A stretch of 64,000 nucleotides of DNA from JASSUD01 sp031963405 (GCA_031963405.1 JASSUJ010000001.1:1674001-1738000); one strand, 5' to 3'; counted from the stretch's first letter, positions 1 to 9,034 are shown. The notes: generated by a model not told the origin, from the sequence alone. Translations and numbers: made by a program.

Positions 1-230
1 TGTGCCAACAAACCGACTAGGAAAACAAAGGCCAAAGAAAGTATGGTGCCAAGTCCTGGTAAATTAAAACCAAATAAATGCTTTGGCTGCCATGAGTCAG
101 GTAAAAGCGTAAGCGTTTGATCCATCGCCCCGAGCACTAAACCAAGTACCCATAACGTAATCGTAATCGGCGTTAAAACGAGTAAGCCGGTTAGGAAATA
201 CGTTTTGAGCATGGACTTTTCTATTTTCAT
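1..230 (-). CDS. DUF502 family membrane protein (partial, cut by left edge)
   Basis: Partial open frame running off the window; only about the first 76 residues are present. The N-terminus reads MKIEKSMLKTYFLTGLLVL and then a hydrophobic segment with TPITITLWVLG, the signature of DUF502 inner-membrane proteins. A second hydrophobic stretch begins near residue 55. The start ATG overlaps the fmdB stop as ATGA, so the two genes are translationally coupled. In Burkholderia an fmdB-DUF502 pair usually precedes aspS, which would lie outside the window. The biochemical role of the family is unknown. Confidence 0.8.
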   Translation of the reverse strand, partial: MKIEKSMLKTYFLTGLLVLTPITITLWVLGLVLGAMDQTLTLLPDSWQPKHLFGFNLPGLGTILSLAFVFLVGLLA

Positions 231-610
231 GCGCCGCCTGCGGCGGGAGTCGATTTGCTGGTCGATTGCCCGTCAGTGTTATTGGTGGATGCAGCAGTCG
301 CGGACTGTTTTGCAGTGTCAGCGTTGCTGTTATTCGTACTGGCGCTAGACTCGCTCGCGACTGTATCGCTTGTTCCTTGAGCTGGTTTGGACGGCTCAGG
401 CTTCTTCATTTCGCTGCTGCTCTTATTCCCGTCGCGGAAATCAGTGACATACCAGCCAGACCCTTTCAGCTGAAAGTTAGAGACAGTTAACTGGCGGCGA
501 AAAGTATCCTGTGCGCAGCTGGGGCAGTGGGTGAGATGAGGGGCAGTAATTTTCTGCCACACATCCTCTTGATGCTCACATGATTCGCAACGATAAACAT
601 AAGTTGGCAT
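227..610 (-). CDS. FmdB-family zinc-ribbon protein
   Basis: 127 residues. The N-terminal zinc ribbon begins MPTYVYRCESC and carries two CxxC pairs (Cys8/Cys11 and Cys29/Cys32), followed by the family motif FQLKGSGWYVTD near residues 47-58. The C-terminal half (about 70-127) is a low-complexity Ser/Thr/Asn/Ala tail that is probably disordered. Members are small putative regulators of unclear function; the name comes from the amide/formamide operon. It lies 69 bp downstream of ubiB and overlaps the DUF502 gene by 4 bp. The family call is secure, the function is not. Confidence 0.88.
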   Translation of the reverse strand: MPTYVYRCESCEHQEDVWQKITAPHLTHCPSCAQDTFRRQLTVSNFQLKGSGWYVTDFRDGNKSSSEMKKPEPSKPAQGTSDTVASESSASTNNSNADTAKQSATAASTNNTDGQSTSKSTPAAGGA

Positions 611-679
611 CGTCTTTACTCGGTCAAAAATTAAATTATAGCGGCAAGCCTAATGTGCGCAGACAGCGCAAGCAGGATT

Positions 680-2266
680 CTACTCCGCGTATCCATACAC
701 TAGCCAAAAATGCGCAATCACTATCCCCGCACCAACGGCTAAGCCAAAAATTAACATAGCTTGCAACAACAAGTTGGTACGCCTTTGTTCTTTGAGTACG
801 CGCCGCATGAATTCGTCACTGACGGGTTGCGGATGATTCCGTTCAGTCAACGCCTGATGTATCAAACGCGGCAGCTGGGGCAGGGTTTTACTCCATTGCG
901 GCGCTTCATGTTTTAAGCAATCAACCCAGCCACGCCAGCCAACCTGCTCGTGCATCCAACGTTCTAGGTAAGGCTTTGCGGTTTTCCAGAGATCGAGATT
1001 AGGGTCTAAATCTCGTCCAAGCGCCTCGATATTCAAGAGCGTTTTTTGCAGTAACACGAGTTGTGGCTGAATTTCTACATTGAACCGACGTGAAGTCTGA
1101 AACAGGCGAATTAGAGCCTGGCCCAGGGAAATATCTTTGAGTGCTTTATCAAAGTAAGGCTCACACACCGCGCGAATAGCGCCTTCTAGCTCTTCCACGC
1201 GCGTATTGGGCGGTGCCCAACCAGACTCTAAATGCAGCATGGCAACGCGATGATAATCACGGTTGAAAAAAGCCAGCAAATTTTGCGCAAGATAATTTTT
1301 ATCGAAGTCTGAGAGCGCACCGACAATCCCAAAATCAAGTGCGATATAACAGCCTAAATGAGCGGGTGCCAGGCTCACTTGGATATTGCCTGGGTGCATA
1401 TCCGCATGAAAAAACCCATCACGGAAAACTTGCGTAAAGAAAATCTCAACGCCTTCACGTGCTAGCTTGCAAATATCAACGCCTGCTGCGCGCAAGGTTT
1501 CTACCTGGCTAATTGGCACACCTTCCATCCACTCCATCACCAACACCGCTGATGTGCAGAAATCCCAATATATTTCAGGCACGAGGAGCGCATTGGAGTG
1601 CATAAAATTACGACGCAATTGGCTACCATTGGCCGCTTCGCGCATCAAATCAAGTTCGTCGTGCAAATATTTGTTGAATTCGTCGACTACCTCGCGAGGC
1701 TTTAAGCGTTTGCCATCAACCCATATACGCTCAATCCAATAAGCGAGATCGCGTAGCAGCGCGAGATCACTTTCGATGATTGGTAGCATGCCTGGACGCA
1801 ATACTTTTATTGCCACCTTTCGACCGGCGAAGGTCCCCGTTTTTAGACGCGCATAATGCACTTGTGCAACAGATGCACTCGCTACTGGAGTCAAACTGAA
1901 TTCATCGAATAAAGCATCAATAGGCTGCCCTAGCGAAGCTTCGATAATCGCAACGGCAAGCTCTGACGCAAAAGGCGGTACTTGATCTTGCAGCTTGGCT
2001 AATTCATACGTGAGCTCACTTGAGATTAAGTCCCGCCGAGTTGACAGCATCTGACCAAACTTGACAAACACCGGCCCTAAGCTTTCCAAAGCCAGGCGCA
2101 GCCGCACACCGCTTGGTTGATCGAGCTTGCGGCCAAACGTGAGCAGGCGCAGAAAAAATTTTATGCGCTTATGTTTAACGCGTGCTAAGACGAGCTCGGC
2201 AAGATCGAAGCGAAGAATAGTAAAAAAGATTTTACAAAAACGTAAAAAACGCATCATGCGGCTCAT
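680..2266 (-). CDS. ubiB: Ubiquinone biosynthesis protein UbiB (ABC1/ADCK-type atypical kinase)
   Basis: 528 residues, the usual UbiB length. Visible family marks are the KxGQ motif (VFVKFGQ, about residue 69), the Ala/Ser-rich nucleotide loop (VASASVAQVH), the invariant-lysine strand (VAIKVLRPG), the catalytic-loop equivalent FFHADMHPGN, the metal-binding LDFG, and a C-terminal membrane hairpin (LLLQAMLIFGLAVGAGIVIA). UbiB is a membrane-bound ATPase needed for coenzyme Q synthesis and lipid-precursor handling. Its ATG overlaps the ubiJ stop (ATGA), giving a ubiJ-ubiB operon as in other proteobacteria. Confidence 0.96.
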   Translation of the reverse strand: MSRMMRFLRFCKIFFTILRFDLAELVLARVKHKRIKFFLRLLTFGRKLDQPSGVRLRLALESLGPVFVKFGQMLSTRRDLISSELTYELAKLQDQVPPFASELAVAIIEASLGQPIDALFDEFSLTPVASASVAQVHYARLKTGTFAGRKVAIKVLRPGMLPIIESDLALLRDLAYWIERIWVDGKRLKPREVVDEFNKYLHDELDLMREAANGSQLRRNFMHSNALLVPEIYWDFCTSAVLVMEWMEGVPISQVETLRAAGVDICKLAREGVEIFFTQVFRDGFFHADMHPGNIQVSLAPAHLGCYIALDFGIVGALSDFDKNYLAQNLLAFFNRDYHRVAMLHLESGWAPPNTRVEELEGAIRAVCEPYFDKALKDISLGQALIRLFQTSRRFNVEIQPQLVLLQKTLLNIEALGRDLDPNLDLWKTAKPYLERWMHEQVGWRGWVDCLKHEAPQWSKTLPQLPRLIHQALTERNHPQPVSDEFMRRVLKEQRRTNLLLQAMLIFGLAVGAGIVIAHFWLVYGYAE

Positions 2267-3006
2267 CGATTAATAGGCGCGTTAGAGACTGGAGCATTCG
2301 TCGAATGATCTGCAGCTGTGTTGTTGCTCCCGCTGTTCTTCTCTGGCTGTGCTTTTGTACTGCCAGAGCGGGAGGTGCCGTGTTGCAAATTATTAGAGAA
2401 ACGCTCTATTTGGCATGCGCTCGCTTCCGTGCGCCCAACCCGTTTCTCAAGCCGTGCCACGGCATCGCGCAGCGTCGAGATTTCTGTCGCAAATTCAGTT
2501 AACGCTACATGGCGCACTAGCGTAGGGTTCTCATCGAGCCAGTATTCAGCAGTTGTCTCAACTAAATGGCGTAGCGTACGGCGTACTTGCTGATGTCCTG
2601 CGCGCAACATTTGGCTAAGCTGGGAAGCCGGCGCATCACCGATGAGCTGTGCTAAATCTTCTTCTATTTCCCAGCGTAAATGTTGTGCAAGAAAACCAAG
2701 TGTTGCAGCAAATTCAGCATCGCCTTCGACTTTTACATACTTACTTAAAGCTGCTTGCCCTTGGGTGAGTATGGCTGACAGGGCAGCAAGCGGTAAGGTA
2801 ATCGATACTGCGTAAGGCTGATCTTCTTCTTCCTTGGGGCGTGGCGCAACTAGGCCATTTGTTTGCACCGTTATACCTAATCTAATCAGCGGGGTAATAA
2901 TGCAAACTGAATAGCCCGCATACGGAGCTAGGCGTTCGCGTGCCCACGCCTCACGCGCCAGGAGATGATTAAGTGCAGCAACAACGGATTGAGCAGCAAG
3001 CGTCAT
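2263..3006 (-). CDS. ubiJ: Ubiquinone biosynthesis accessory factor UbiJ (SCP2 domain)
   Basis: About 247 residues from ATG at 3006 (MTLAAQSVVAALNHLLAREAW). The frame could begin at a TTG at 3054, but the ATG gives the standard UbiJ N-terminus. An SCP2-like lipid-binding domain occupies roughly residues 10-120. A coiled coil follows (about 185-215), then an Asn/Ser-rich tail likely to be disordered. UbiJ binds the hydrophobic ring intermediates of ubiquinone and scaffolds the Ubi complex. It is coupled to ubiB by a 4-bp overlap. ubiE, often upstream in Burkholderia, is absent here: the next gene upstream is divergent. Confidence 0.88.
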   Translation of the reverse strand: MTLAAQSVVAALNHLLAREAWARERLAPYAGYSVCIITPLIRLGITVQTNGLVAPRPKEEEDQPYAVSITLPLAALSAILTQGQAALSKYVKVEGDAEFAATLGFLAQHLRWEIEEDLAQLIGDAPASQLSQMLRAGHQQVRRTLRHLVETTAEYWLDENPTLVRHVALTEFATEISTLRDAVARLEKRVGRTEASACQIERFSNNLQHGTSRSGSTKAQPEKNSGSNNTAADHSTNAPVSNAPINR

Positions 3007-3259
3007 GCGAAAATGATGAGAAAGTAAGAAGAAAGTAAGCAAAAACTCACCCAACCATTAGGTGAGAGGGATTCTATTGTAGGTTACTTATCAAATATTT
3101 TGATAAAACAGTATGTTCAATGCACTGAGGTTGCAACATATAAGCTAGCGTATGCCTTATACCTGGACGTATCCAAAGATTCACGTTACCTTTCGACCCG
3201 CACCATAGCTTCTTAACTAGTGGTGCGTGCACAAACAGCTTTTTAGAGGAGAGTTATTC

Positions 3260-4051
3260 ATGAGGGCAGCACGCGTAAAAAAAGTGTTTTACATAAGCGT
3301 ACTAACATTGAGCGCAACACTTTCACTGCAAGGATGCCCACTTATCATTGCCGGTGCAGCTGGTGGTGGTGCATTGATCGCCTCTGATCGCCGTACCTTT
3401 GGTGCACAAACAGAAGATCACGAAATTCAAATCAAAGCAGCGGCGCTATTCTCTCGCCGGCTGCCAGAAGCTCATTTAAATATCGCTGTATTTAATCGAC
3501 ACGTGTTATTAACCGGTGAAGTCCCCAGCCAGTCAGCTAAGCAAAAAGCTGAAACGTTGGCGCGCAGCGTAGCCAATGTGCGCACCATCGTTAACGAGCT
3601 AGCCATTCAAGGAGCTAGCTCTTTACCGTCACGCTCAAACGATGCTTATTTAACAGCCAAAGTTAAAGCCGCTTTGATACACGAGCCAAAGCTATCAGCA
3701 AATTTTCTTAAAGTTGTCACTGAGCGCGGCATTGTTTATCTAATGGGCCTGGTCACCTTTGATGAAGGTAACCTTGCGGCCGATGTGGCAAGTCGTGCAC
3801 CGGGCGTGTTGCAAGTGGTTAAAGTATTTCAATATATTCCACTTCAAGCGGCACAAAAACGCGCTGCTACGATAGCTTCAGAAGCCCCCTCTAACAACGA
3901 AGCAACGCCCGCCACCTCTACCGCTGATGTACAAACAGGCACCGTTTCTAATACCTCTATCAAAGCCCAACCACTCGAGCAACAAGCGCCTGCACCAATA
4001 AAAAACTCAAACGCTGCTCAACCTGGCAATCTTAACAAGCAGGCGGATTAA
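3260..4051 (+). CDS. BON-domain outer-membrane lipoprotein (DolP/YraP-like)
   Basis: 263 residues from the ATG at 3260, chosen over a GTG at 3227 because an AGAGGAGA ribosome site sits 8 bp upstream. The basic N-terminus and hydrophobic stretch end in the lipobox LQGC (Cys26), so it is probably a lipoprotein. Two BON domains follow (about residues 52-115 and 125-195), each with the central Gly-containing strand (VLLTGEV; VYLMGLV). The last 65 residues are a Thr/Ala/Gln-rich tail. DolP-type proteins support outer-membrane integrity. In many proteobacteria this gene follows yraN-diaA; here that pair lies about 49 kb away. Confidence 0.88.
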   Translation: MRAARVKKVFYISVLTLSATLSLQGCPLIIAGAAGGGALIASDRRTFGAQTEDHEIQIKAAALFSRRLPEAHLNIAVFNRHVLLTGEVPSQSAKQKAETLARSVANVRTIVNELAIQGASSLPSRSNDAYLTAKVKAALIHEPKLSANFLKVVTERGIVYLMGLVTFDEGNLAADVASRAPGVLQVVKVFQYIPLQAAQKRAATIASEAPSNNEATPATSTADVQTGTVSNTSIKAQPLEQQAPAPIKNSNAAQPGNLNKQAD

Positions 4052-4075
4052 CTTTACCTCTTGCATAAATTATTG

Positions 4076-4110
4076 AGCGCTGGCTTGCAGTCCAGCGCTT
4101 TTGCTTTTTG
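4076..4110 (+). terminator. Rho-independent terminator of the BON lipoprotein gene
   Basis: AGCGCTGG (4076-4083) pairs perfectly with CCAGCGCT (4092-4099) across an 8-nt loop. A T-rich run (TTTGCTTTTTG) follows, 25 bp after the stop codon. Confidence 0.85.
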
Positions 4111-4187
4111 CATCGCACCACCTGCTTTGGAGAAAGGGGCAGGGCGCGAAAAACAGAAAAGCCTTGTGCTAGAATTTCCGTTCATAT

Positions 4188-4263
<76 letters not shown>

Positions 4264-4277
4264 AAGTTTCAGTGCCC

Positions 4278-4302
4278 AAAAGCCTTGATTTTATTGGCTT
4301 TT
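4278..4302 (+). terminator. Probable terminator after tRNA-Ala
   Basis: AAAAGCC (4278-4284) and GGCTTTT (4296-4302) form a 7-bp stem with an 11-nt AT-rich loop, 15 bp past the tRNA. Confidence 0.55.
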
Positions 4303-4314
4303 AGCGAGCTATTC

Positions 4315-4572
4315 TCACTCTTCAGCATGTTCATTTCGATTGCTGCCCACCTGGCCTTTCAAATCGAAATCGGTGCCTAATCTTGCCTTATTCTCAGGCG
4401 GGTCGATTATTTCTATCACTTTTGGCTCGTGACTTTCTAGCGCCATGGAAAACACGTATTCTTCTTTTTCTGCCTACCTATTCCTACTGCGATCAGATAA
4501 GAGTCGAATCATGGCCTGTCCGTGTGGTGCGACTGAGTTATTCTCGCCGCTGTTCAAAATAAGTTGTGGCAT
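4315..4572 (-). pseudogene. Decayed coding remnant (unrecognised)
   Basis: Two short minus-strand open stretches in different frames read like pieces of one protein. The upstream piece (4572-4474) starts MPQLILNSGENNSVAPHGQ and ends at TAG. The downstream piece (stop 4315) runs back through a possible ATG at 4446 and contains ALESHEPKVIEIIDPPENK before ending at TGA. The residue composition looks protein-like, but I recognise no family. It may be the 3' end of a gene lost beside the tRNA. The rest of the gap to 4656 shows nothing else. Confidence 0.35.
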
Positions 4573-4656
4573 GAACGTGGTCGGATAGTGGTAACGCTAA
4601 TGTAGAGAGTTGATCAGCTGACCTTGGAATAACCCAGCAAGCATTTAGGAATAAGC

Positions 4657-5616
4657 ATGAGCTTAAAAAAGACGATAGAAAAATTTCTCAAAGAAAGGCC
4701 GCAAGAGAGGTTTACTGCGCAACAGTTAGCGGAATGGTATTACTACCAGATTGATTCAGCCAAAAACGAGAAAAAATTAGCGAATAGTAAAAGAGTGACT
4801 AATGAACAGCAGTTAGTTCGGCAGTATGTTGCAGAAATTTATGCGCGCTTTAATCCACGTGCTAACACTCTCATCAAACGTACTGAAGAAAGTCCGCGTC
4901 GTTTTTATTTCACTGATATACCAGATATTGATGATGTCGCTGTCGTTGAGAATGCAGAGTCGCAATCTGAGGAGGTAAATCAAGGCGACAAGAATAGGGA
5001 AATTGACCTGTATGCGAAACTGGTTGATTACATGTGGCATGAACATCGGGTGTATTTGAAGCGCATCGATGAAAAAACCTCTTCAAATCTCCGTGGGCTC
5101 AAGGGGAATCATTGGCTTCATCCTGATATGGTAGGTTTGCAAGATCTGAGCGCTGATTGGCATGATCGTATACGTGCTTGCGTGAGTGAGTCTAAAGATC
5201 AGCGTGCTAAATTGTGGTCGTTCGAGATCAAACTTAAATTGAAGGGCTCAAATGTACGCCAGCATTTTTTTCAAGCGGTATCGAATTCATCATGGGCCAA
5301 TTTTGGCTATTTAGTTACCAGTGATATTTCTGGCGATCACACTCAGCGAGAGCTAGAGATTTTAGGTGCGGCGCATGGTATCGGAGTCATTTTGCTTAAT
5401 AGTGAACAGTTAGGAGACAGTCAAATTCTTATACATGCGCGTGAGCGCTTGGCGATTGACTGGGATAGTTGCAATCGGCTTACGATGAATAAAGATTTTC
5501 AAGAATATATAGAGCGGGTACGAAAATTTTACCGGACAGGTGACCCCGAGCGCAGGGCGTGGGACGCTCCACAGAAACTTGAAGTAGCGTATGGCGTACT
5601 CCAAAAAATGAAATAA
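4657..5616 (+). CDS. HrgA-like protein: winged helix plus predicted PD-(D/E)XK nuclease-like domain
   Basis: 319 residues, ATG preceded by AGGA. Residues 1-90 look like a winged-helix (HARE/HrgA-type) domain. A short acidic linker follows, then a domain starting near residue 110 (EIDLYAKLVDYMWHE). It contains HPDMVGL and WSFEIKLKL, whose D...ExK spacing resembles a PD-(D/E)XK core, followed by SNSSWANFGYLVTSD. This arrangement recalls HrgA/COG2958 proteins, which are often found near restriction systems, but no methylase or other restriction gene is visible here. The nuclease role is inferred from motifs. It is a lone gene between a tRNA region and a dehydratase, consistent with a mobile accessory gene. 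Confidence 0.6.
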   Translation: MSLKKTIEKFLKERPQERFTAQQLAEWYYYQIDSAKNEKKLANSKRVTNEQQLVRQYVAEIYARFNPRANTLIKRTEESPRRFYFTDIPDIDDVAVVENAESQSEEVNQGDKNREIDLYAKLVDYMWHEHRVYLKRIDEKTSSNLRGLKGNHWLHPDMVGLQDLSADWHDRIRACVSESKDQRAKLWSFEIKLKLKGSNVRQHFFQAVSNSSWANFGYLVTSDISGDHTQRELEILGAAHGIGVILLNSEQLGDSQILIHARERLAIDWDSCNRLTMNKDFQEYIERVRKFYRTGDPERRAWDAPQKLEVAYGVLQKMK

Positions 5617-5661
5617 TTTTCTACCTTAGGTAATAAAAATAGCTTTGATCAAGAGCAGAGT

Positions 5662-6645
5662 GTGCAAGCTTCGACCCCTAACTCATTAACAGTTTCATTT
5701 GACGATATTGCGCAGGCGCATCAGCGTATTGCTGGCGTTGCGCATTGCACACCCGTATTAACTTCTACGTTGGCCAATCAGCAAGTTGGAGCGCAGTTGT
5801 TTTTCAAGTGTGAGAATTTTCAGCGTGTTGGCGCTTTTAAGTTTAGAGGTGCGTATAACGCGCTGGCTCAGTTCACACCAGCACAGCGTAGTGGCGGGGT
5901 GATTGCTTATTCATCGGGTAATCATGCTCAGGCGATTGCTTTGTCAGCGCGGCTGCTTGGTATTCAGGCTGTGCTGGTTATGCCAATGGATGCACCGGTG
6001 ATTAAAGTGACAGCTACGCGTGAGTATGGTGCTGAGGTCGTACTGTACGACCGTTATAGCGAAGATCGGGAAGCGTTGGGTTTGCGTTTAGCCGAGGAGC
6101 GAGGGTTGACGTTGATTCCCCCTTATGACCATCCGCATGTTATCGCTGGCCAAGGTACGGTTGCAAAAGAATTAATCGAAACGGTGGGCGAGCTTGATAT
6201 TTTGTTTGTACCGCTTGGCGGTGGTGGCTTGTTGTCTGGCTGTGCAGTTGCTGCAAAGACGATGAACCCTAGCTGTACTGTGATTGGCGTTGAACCTGAG
6301 GCGGGCAACGATGGTCAGCGGAGTTTGCGTGAGGGCGCAATTGTGCATATTGATACGCCGAAGACGATTGCCGATGGTGCGCAAACTCAGCATTTAGGCC
6401 AGCATACTTTTCCTATTTTGCAAAAATTTGTCGATGACATTGTTACTGTCAGCGATGCGGCGCTGATTGATACGATGAAATTTTTCGCGAGTCGGATGAA
6501 AATAATTGTAGAGCCAACAGGGTGCCTTGGTGCTGCCGCAGCGTTTGGAAACAAACTTAAGCTATCTGACAAAAAAGTTGGTGTTGTTATCTCGGGTGGC
6601 AATGTGGAGTTGGCGCGTTTTGCTGCGTTAATTCAAGCTAATTAA
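5662..6645 (+). CDS. PLP-dependent threonine/serine dehydratase
   Basis: 327 residues from a GTG start. Fold type II PLP enzyme without the C-terminal ACT domain of biosynthetic IlvA, so it resembles catabolic dehydratases and serine racemases. Landmarks are FQRVGAFKFRGA with the Schiff-base lysine (about residue 58), the substrate loop SSGNHAQA (about 83-90), and the phosphate-binding loop GGGGLLSG (about 183-190). Expected reaction: threonine or serine to 2-oxobutyrate or pyruvate plus ammonia. It is 45 bp after the HrgA-like gene, with no clear ribosome site. Substrate choice (Thr, Ser, 3-hydroxyaspartate) cannot be told from sequence alone. Confidence 0.85.
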   Translation: MQASTPNSLTVSFDDIAQAHQRIAGVAHCTPVLTSTLANQQVGAQLFFKCENFQRVGAFKFRGAYNALAQFTPAQRSGGVIAYSSGNHAQAIALSARLLGIQAVLVMPMDAPVIKVTATREYGAEVVLYDRYSEDREALGLRLAEERGLTLIPPYDHPHVIAGQGTVAKELIETVGELDILFVPLGGGGLLSGCAVAAKTMNPSCTVIGVEPEAGNDGQRSLREGAIVHIDTPKTIADGAQTQHLGQHTFPILQKFVDDIVTVSDAALIDTMKFFASRMKIIVEPTGCLGAAAAFGNKLKLSDKKVGVVISGGNVELARFAALIQAN

Positions 6646-7027
6646 AAATTTACGATTAACTGTTAGCTTAGAGCAAATTCTATATGTCATTTGCAGCAAG
6701 GTTTCTATCCCTTCTGCTTTTACTGCTGTTTGATAGTGGCACAAAGTGTCACGAGAAAACTCTATTTCTTTACAAGCGTGAGATACCTTGCCAAGGCCGA
6801 CTGCTCAATCTGAGCAGTCGGCCTTGTGTTTAATGATGGGCGATGGGCTGAGGAGAGCATTTCGCAAGGCGTTACTCTTGGGTACTTACTCGCTGTTAAT
6901 AAAGTTTTGTACCTCTATCAAACCGAGTAACCCCACCTTTGAGCAATGCCTTACTGTATACGATCAACTCGGAACTACTTAGATAAGGTCTGTATAAATT
7001 GCCCGCCCTGTTCTCTATAGAGCAACA
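6646..7027. other. Intergenic region, no gene
   Basis: 382 bp. It holds the strong hairpin at 6792-6826 and, at 6981-7005, a half copy of the GGTCTGNATAA repeat (AAGGTCTGTATAA). The plus-strand open frame through it is not gene-like. Confidence 0.6.
6792..6826 (+). terminator. Strong hairpin, likely bidirectional terminator
   Basis: CAAGGCCGACTGCTCA (6792-6807) is followed after 3 nt by its perfect complement at 6811-6826, a 16-bp stem, then TGTTTAA. It separates the dehydratase from the convergent HEAT-repeat gene. Confidence 0.7.
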
Positions 7028-8119
7028 TTAAATTTCTTCACTGGAGCTGTTTGCTTCTTGATCTTCTGCATTGGTTTGTTGGCTCTTAATGCTAATCAAG
7101 GCATTGAGCGCGTTCTCTGGCAGCTCTTCTTGCTCCTCTAAAACTTCGATGGCTCTACTTCTGATTTGAAGGCTGTGATTTGTATTCTGTGCAATGCTAA
7201 TCAATTTATCGATAGCTTGTTGGGACAGATTCTTCTGAACGCATAACGCACACATTGCATTACCGTGAAGTTTCCCATTTCTGTCAATTAAAATCGCAAT
7301 CAAGTCTTTGACGGCGCTCTCTGGTAGCTGTGTTTGCTCGCCTAAGACTTTAATAGCGTTACGTCTGATTTCAAGATCGTTGTTTTTATTTTGTGCAATG
7401 CTAATCAATTCATCGATAGCTTTCTCGGACAGAGTCTTCTGATCGCATAGCGCACGCACTGCATCACCGTGAAGTTTCTCATTCCCTTCACTTAAAATTG
7501 CAATCAAGTTTTTGACGGCGTTCTCTGGCAGCTCTGTTCGCCCCTCTAAGGCTTCGATGGCATTCCTTCTTATTTCAAGATCGTTGTCTGCTACCTGCGC
7601 AATGCTAATCAATTTATCGATAGTTTCGTTGGATAGATTCTTCTGCTTCTTTAATGCAAGGATTGCCCCCTGGCACTTAATCCACTTATCCTTTTCTTGT
7701 AGAGCCGTGATTAAGTCTTTGACGTCGCTCTCTGACAGCGTGTTTTGTTCATCTTCATAGTAGTCGCTGTAATGTTCATCTTCACTATCCATAGAAACGT
7801 CGGAACACTCTTCTTCGCTCGCTATAGAGCTGCCATCAGCGTCGTAATTTTCATCCATTACATGCCGGTTTGTTGGCAAAAGGGTGCCTGTTTCGTGTGA
7901 AAAAAAATTCACTGGGGAAGAGGAAGATTGCTCTGGCGATATTGCTCTGTTTCTTTTGAGGCGAGGTAGTCCATTACTGACTTGTTCTGGCATACCTCGT
8001 TTGTTGGATTCTGACCCTATCTCTACATTTGCACCTTGAGTGGCCTCAGGTAGCTGGCTTTGCGTCGGGGTAGATGTTTGCTGTGCATTGGAAGACTGGC
8101 CGCGGATTGGTAAAAACAT
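7028..8119 (-). CDS. HEAT/Armadillo-like repeat protein, possible effector
   Basis: 363 residues; GGGA lies 6 bp before the ATG. Residues 1-95 are polar and Ser/Gln/Pro-rich. A strongly acidic stretch follows (about 90-125, rich in Asp, Glu and Ser). Residues 130-345 are alternating helical repeats of about 33-36 residues with the pattern LSxxAIDxLISIAQ...DLEIRRNAIxxLxxQ and LPExAVKDLIAIL...KLHGxAxxAL. There is no signal peptide or membrane segment. The repeats suggest protein binding. Such eukaryote-like repeat proteins in host-restricted bacteria are often secreted effectors, but that is inference. Codon use is AT-leaning, like the other orphan genes here. Confidence 0.7.
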   Translation of the reverse strand: MFLPIRGQSSNAQQTSTPTQSQLPEATQGANVEIGSESNKRGMPEQVSNGLPRLKRNRAISPEQSSSSPVNFFSHETGTLLPTNRHVMDENYDADGSSIASEEECSDVSMDSEDEHYSDYYEDEQNTLSESDVKDLITALQEKDKWIKCQGAILALKKQKNLSNETIDKLISIAQVADNDLEIRRNAIEALEGRTELPENAVKNLIAILSEGNEKLHGDAVRALCDQKTLSEKAIDELISIAQNKNNDLEIRRNAIKVLGEQTQLPESAVKDLIAILIDRNGKLHGNAMCALCVQKNLSQQAIDKLISIAQNTNHSLQIRSRAIEVLEEQEELPENALNALISIKSQQTNAEDQEANSSSEEI

Positions 8120-8524
8120 GTTTTTCCCTTTTTGAGTTTGTCTTTCATTGGCTGATTCTATGAGTATAGATTAAGCACAGCAATGAAAACGTTGGTCTTG
8201 TCTTCGTTATATTTTTTAGTTTTTCGCATGTGCGTAGGATTAAGCGTTGTATCCATAGTTTTCAACAATTTTTAACATTCCTGCACTGTTTATTCACGAT
8301 TTTTAGAGGGTATAAAAATTGCTTTGAGTAAAAACGCTTCTGTTATCTGAATCTCCAAAATAGCTTGCATTGTTATAGGTAAAAAATTAATAAAGCTCAG
8401 CTGAGCAAGTGCTGAATAAGCTAGGGCAAAGCCCAAATTTTTTAATGATTCTTATTTCATATTTTTTGTTTTTCTCGATGCTTAAAGTTAGTGCGCCTAG
8501 GTTTGGCGCTCTAAATCTACTGAG
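8120..8524. other. AT-rich intergenic region between divergent genes
   Basis: 405 bp. It should hold the promoters of the HEAT-repeat gene and hsp20. A small hairpin GCGCC/GGCGC (8493-8509) lies 16 bp before the hsp20 start and could influence its translation. I see no recognisable sigma-32 promoter and no gene. Confidence 0.5.
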
Positions 8525-9034
8525 ATGCTTATTATGAAAAATCCCCTGTCGCGCTGGAGAAAATCGTTACCGGTTACGGTATCAACAAATCCTAATACCT
8601 TCATAGCAATGCCGGATGCCTTTGATGAGCTGATTGAAGATTTTTATCAAGAAGCGTTTAACCTGGCTACTTCTACTGTGAATGCTTGGGAAAATCTAAC
8701 GATTCGCCCCTGTGTCGATGTGTTAGAAGATGCGAAGGAGTTCAAGATTGAAGTCGAAATGCCGGGTATGGGCCCTGAAGATGTGAAGCTTTCGATTGAA
8801 GATCGCAAGTTGACGATTAAAGGGGAAAAAACGAGCTCGAAAACTGATCACGAGCAAAACTACGTGAAACGAGAAATTACTTATGGCACTTATCAGCGCA
8901 CGATACAGCTGCCTAACTCTGTCGATGCGAATCAAGTGAGGGCAAGTTTTAAAAAAGGCATGCTCTGGGTAGCTTTACCTAAAAGGCCAGGAAGCGCTGA
9001 AAATTTTAGGGAAATCGAAATTGAGCAGAAATAA
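8525..9034 (+). CDS. Small heat-shock protein, Hsp20/alpha-crystallin family
   Basis: 169 residues from ATG 8525; an alternative ATG at 8534 (MKNPLSRW) is equally good. The alpha-crystallin domain spans about residues 57-150: RPCVDVLEDAKEFKIEVEM, then PGM, the DVKLSIEDRKLTIKGE strand, and the closing A-x-x-x-x-G-x-L signature (ASFKKGMLWVALPK). It acts as an ATP-independent holdase for unfolding proteins. It is monocistronic, and a B-family palindromic element starts at its stop codon. Confidence 0.93.
   Translation: MLIMKNPLSRWRKSLPVTVSTNPNTFIAMPDAFDELIEDFYQEAFNLATSTVNAWENLTIRPCVDVLEDAKEFKIEVEMPGMGPEDVKLSIEDRKLTIKGEKTSSKTDHEQNYVKREITYGTYQRTIQLPNSVDANQVRASFKKGMLWVALPKRPGSAENFREIEIEQK

Noticed and set aside
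2305..2593. Plus-strand open frames opposite ubiJ
   Set aside because: Overlapping antisense of ubiJ, with no ribosome site and shadow-like composition.
8491..8524. ROSE-type RNA thermometer upstream of hsp20
   Set aside because: Only a 5-bp stem is present, and I cannot see the UUGCU-type pairing with the ribosome site.
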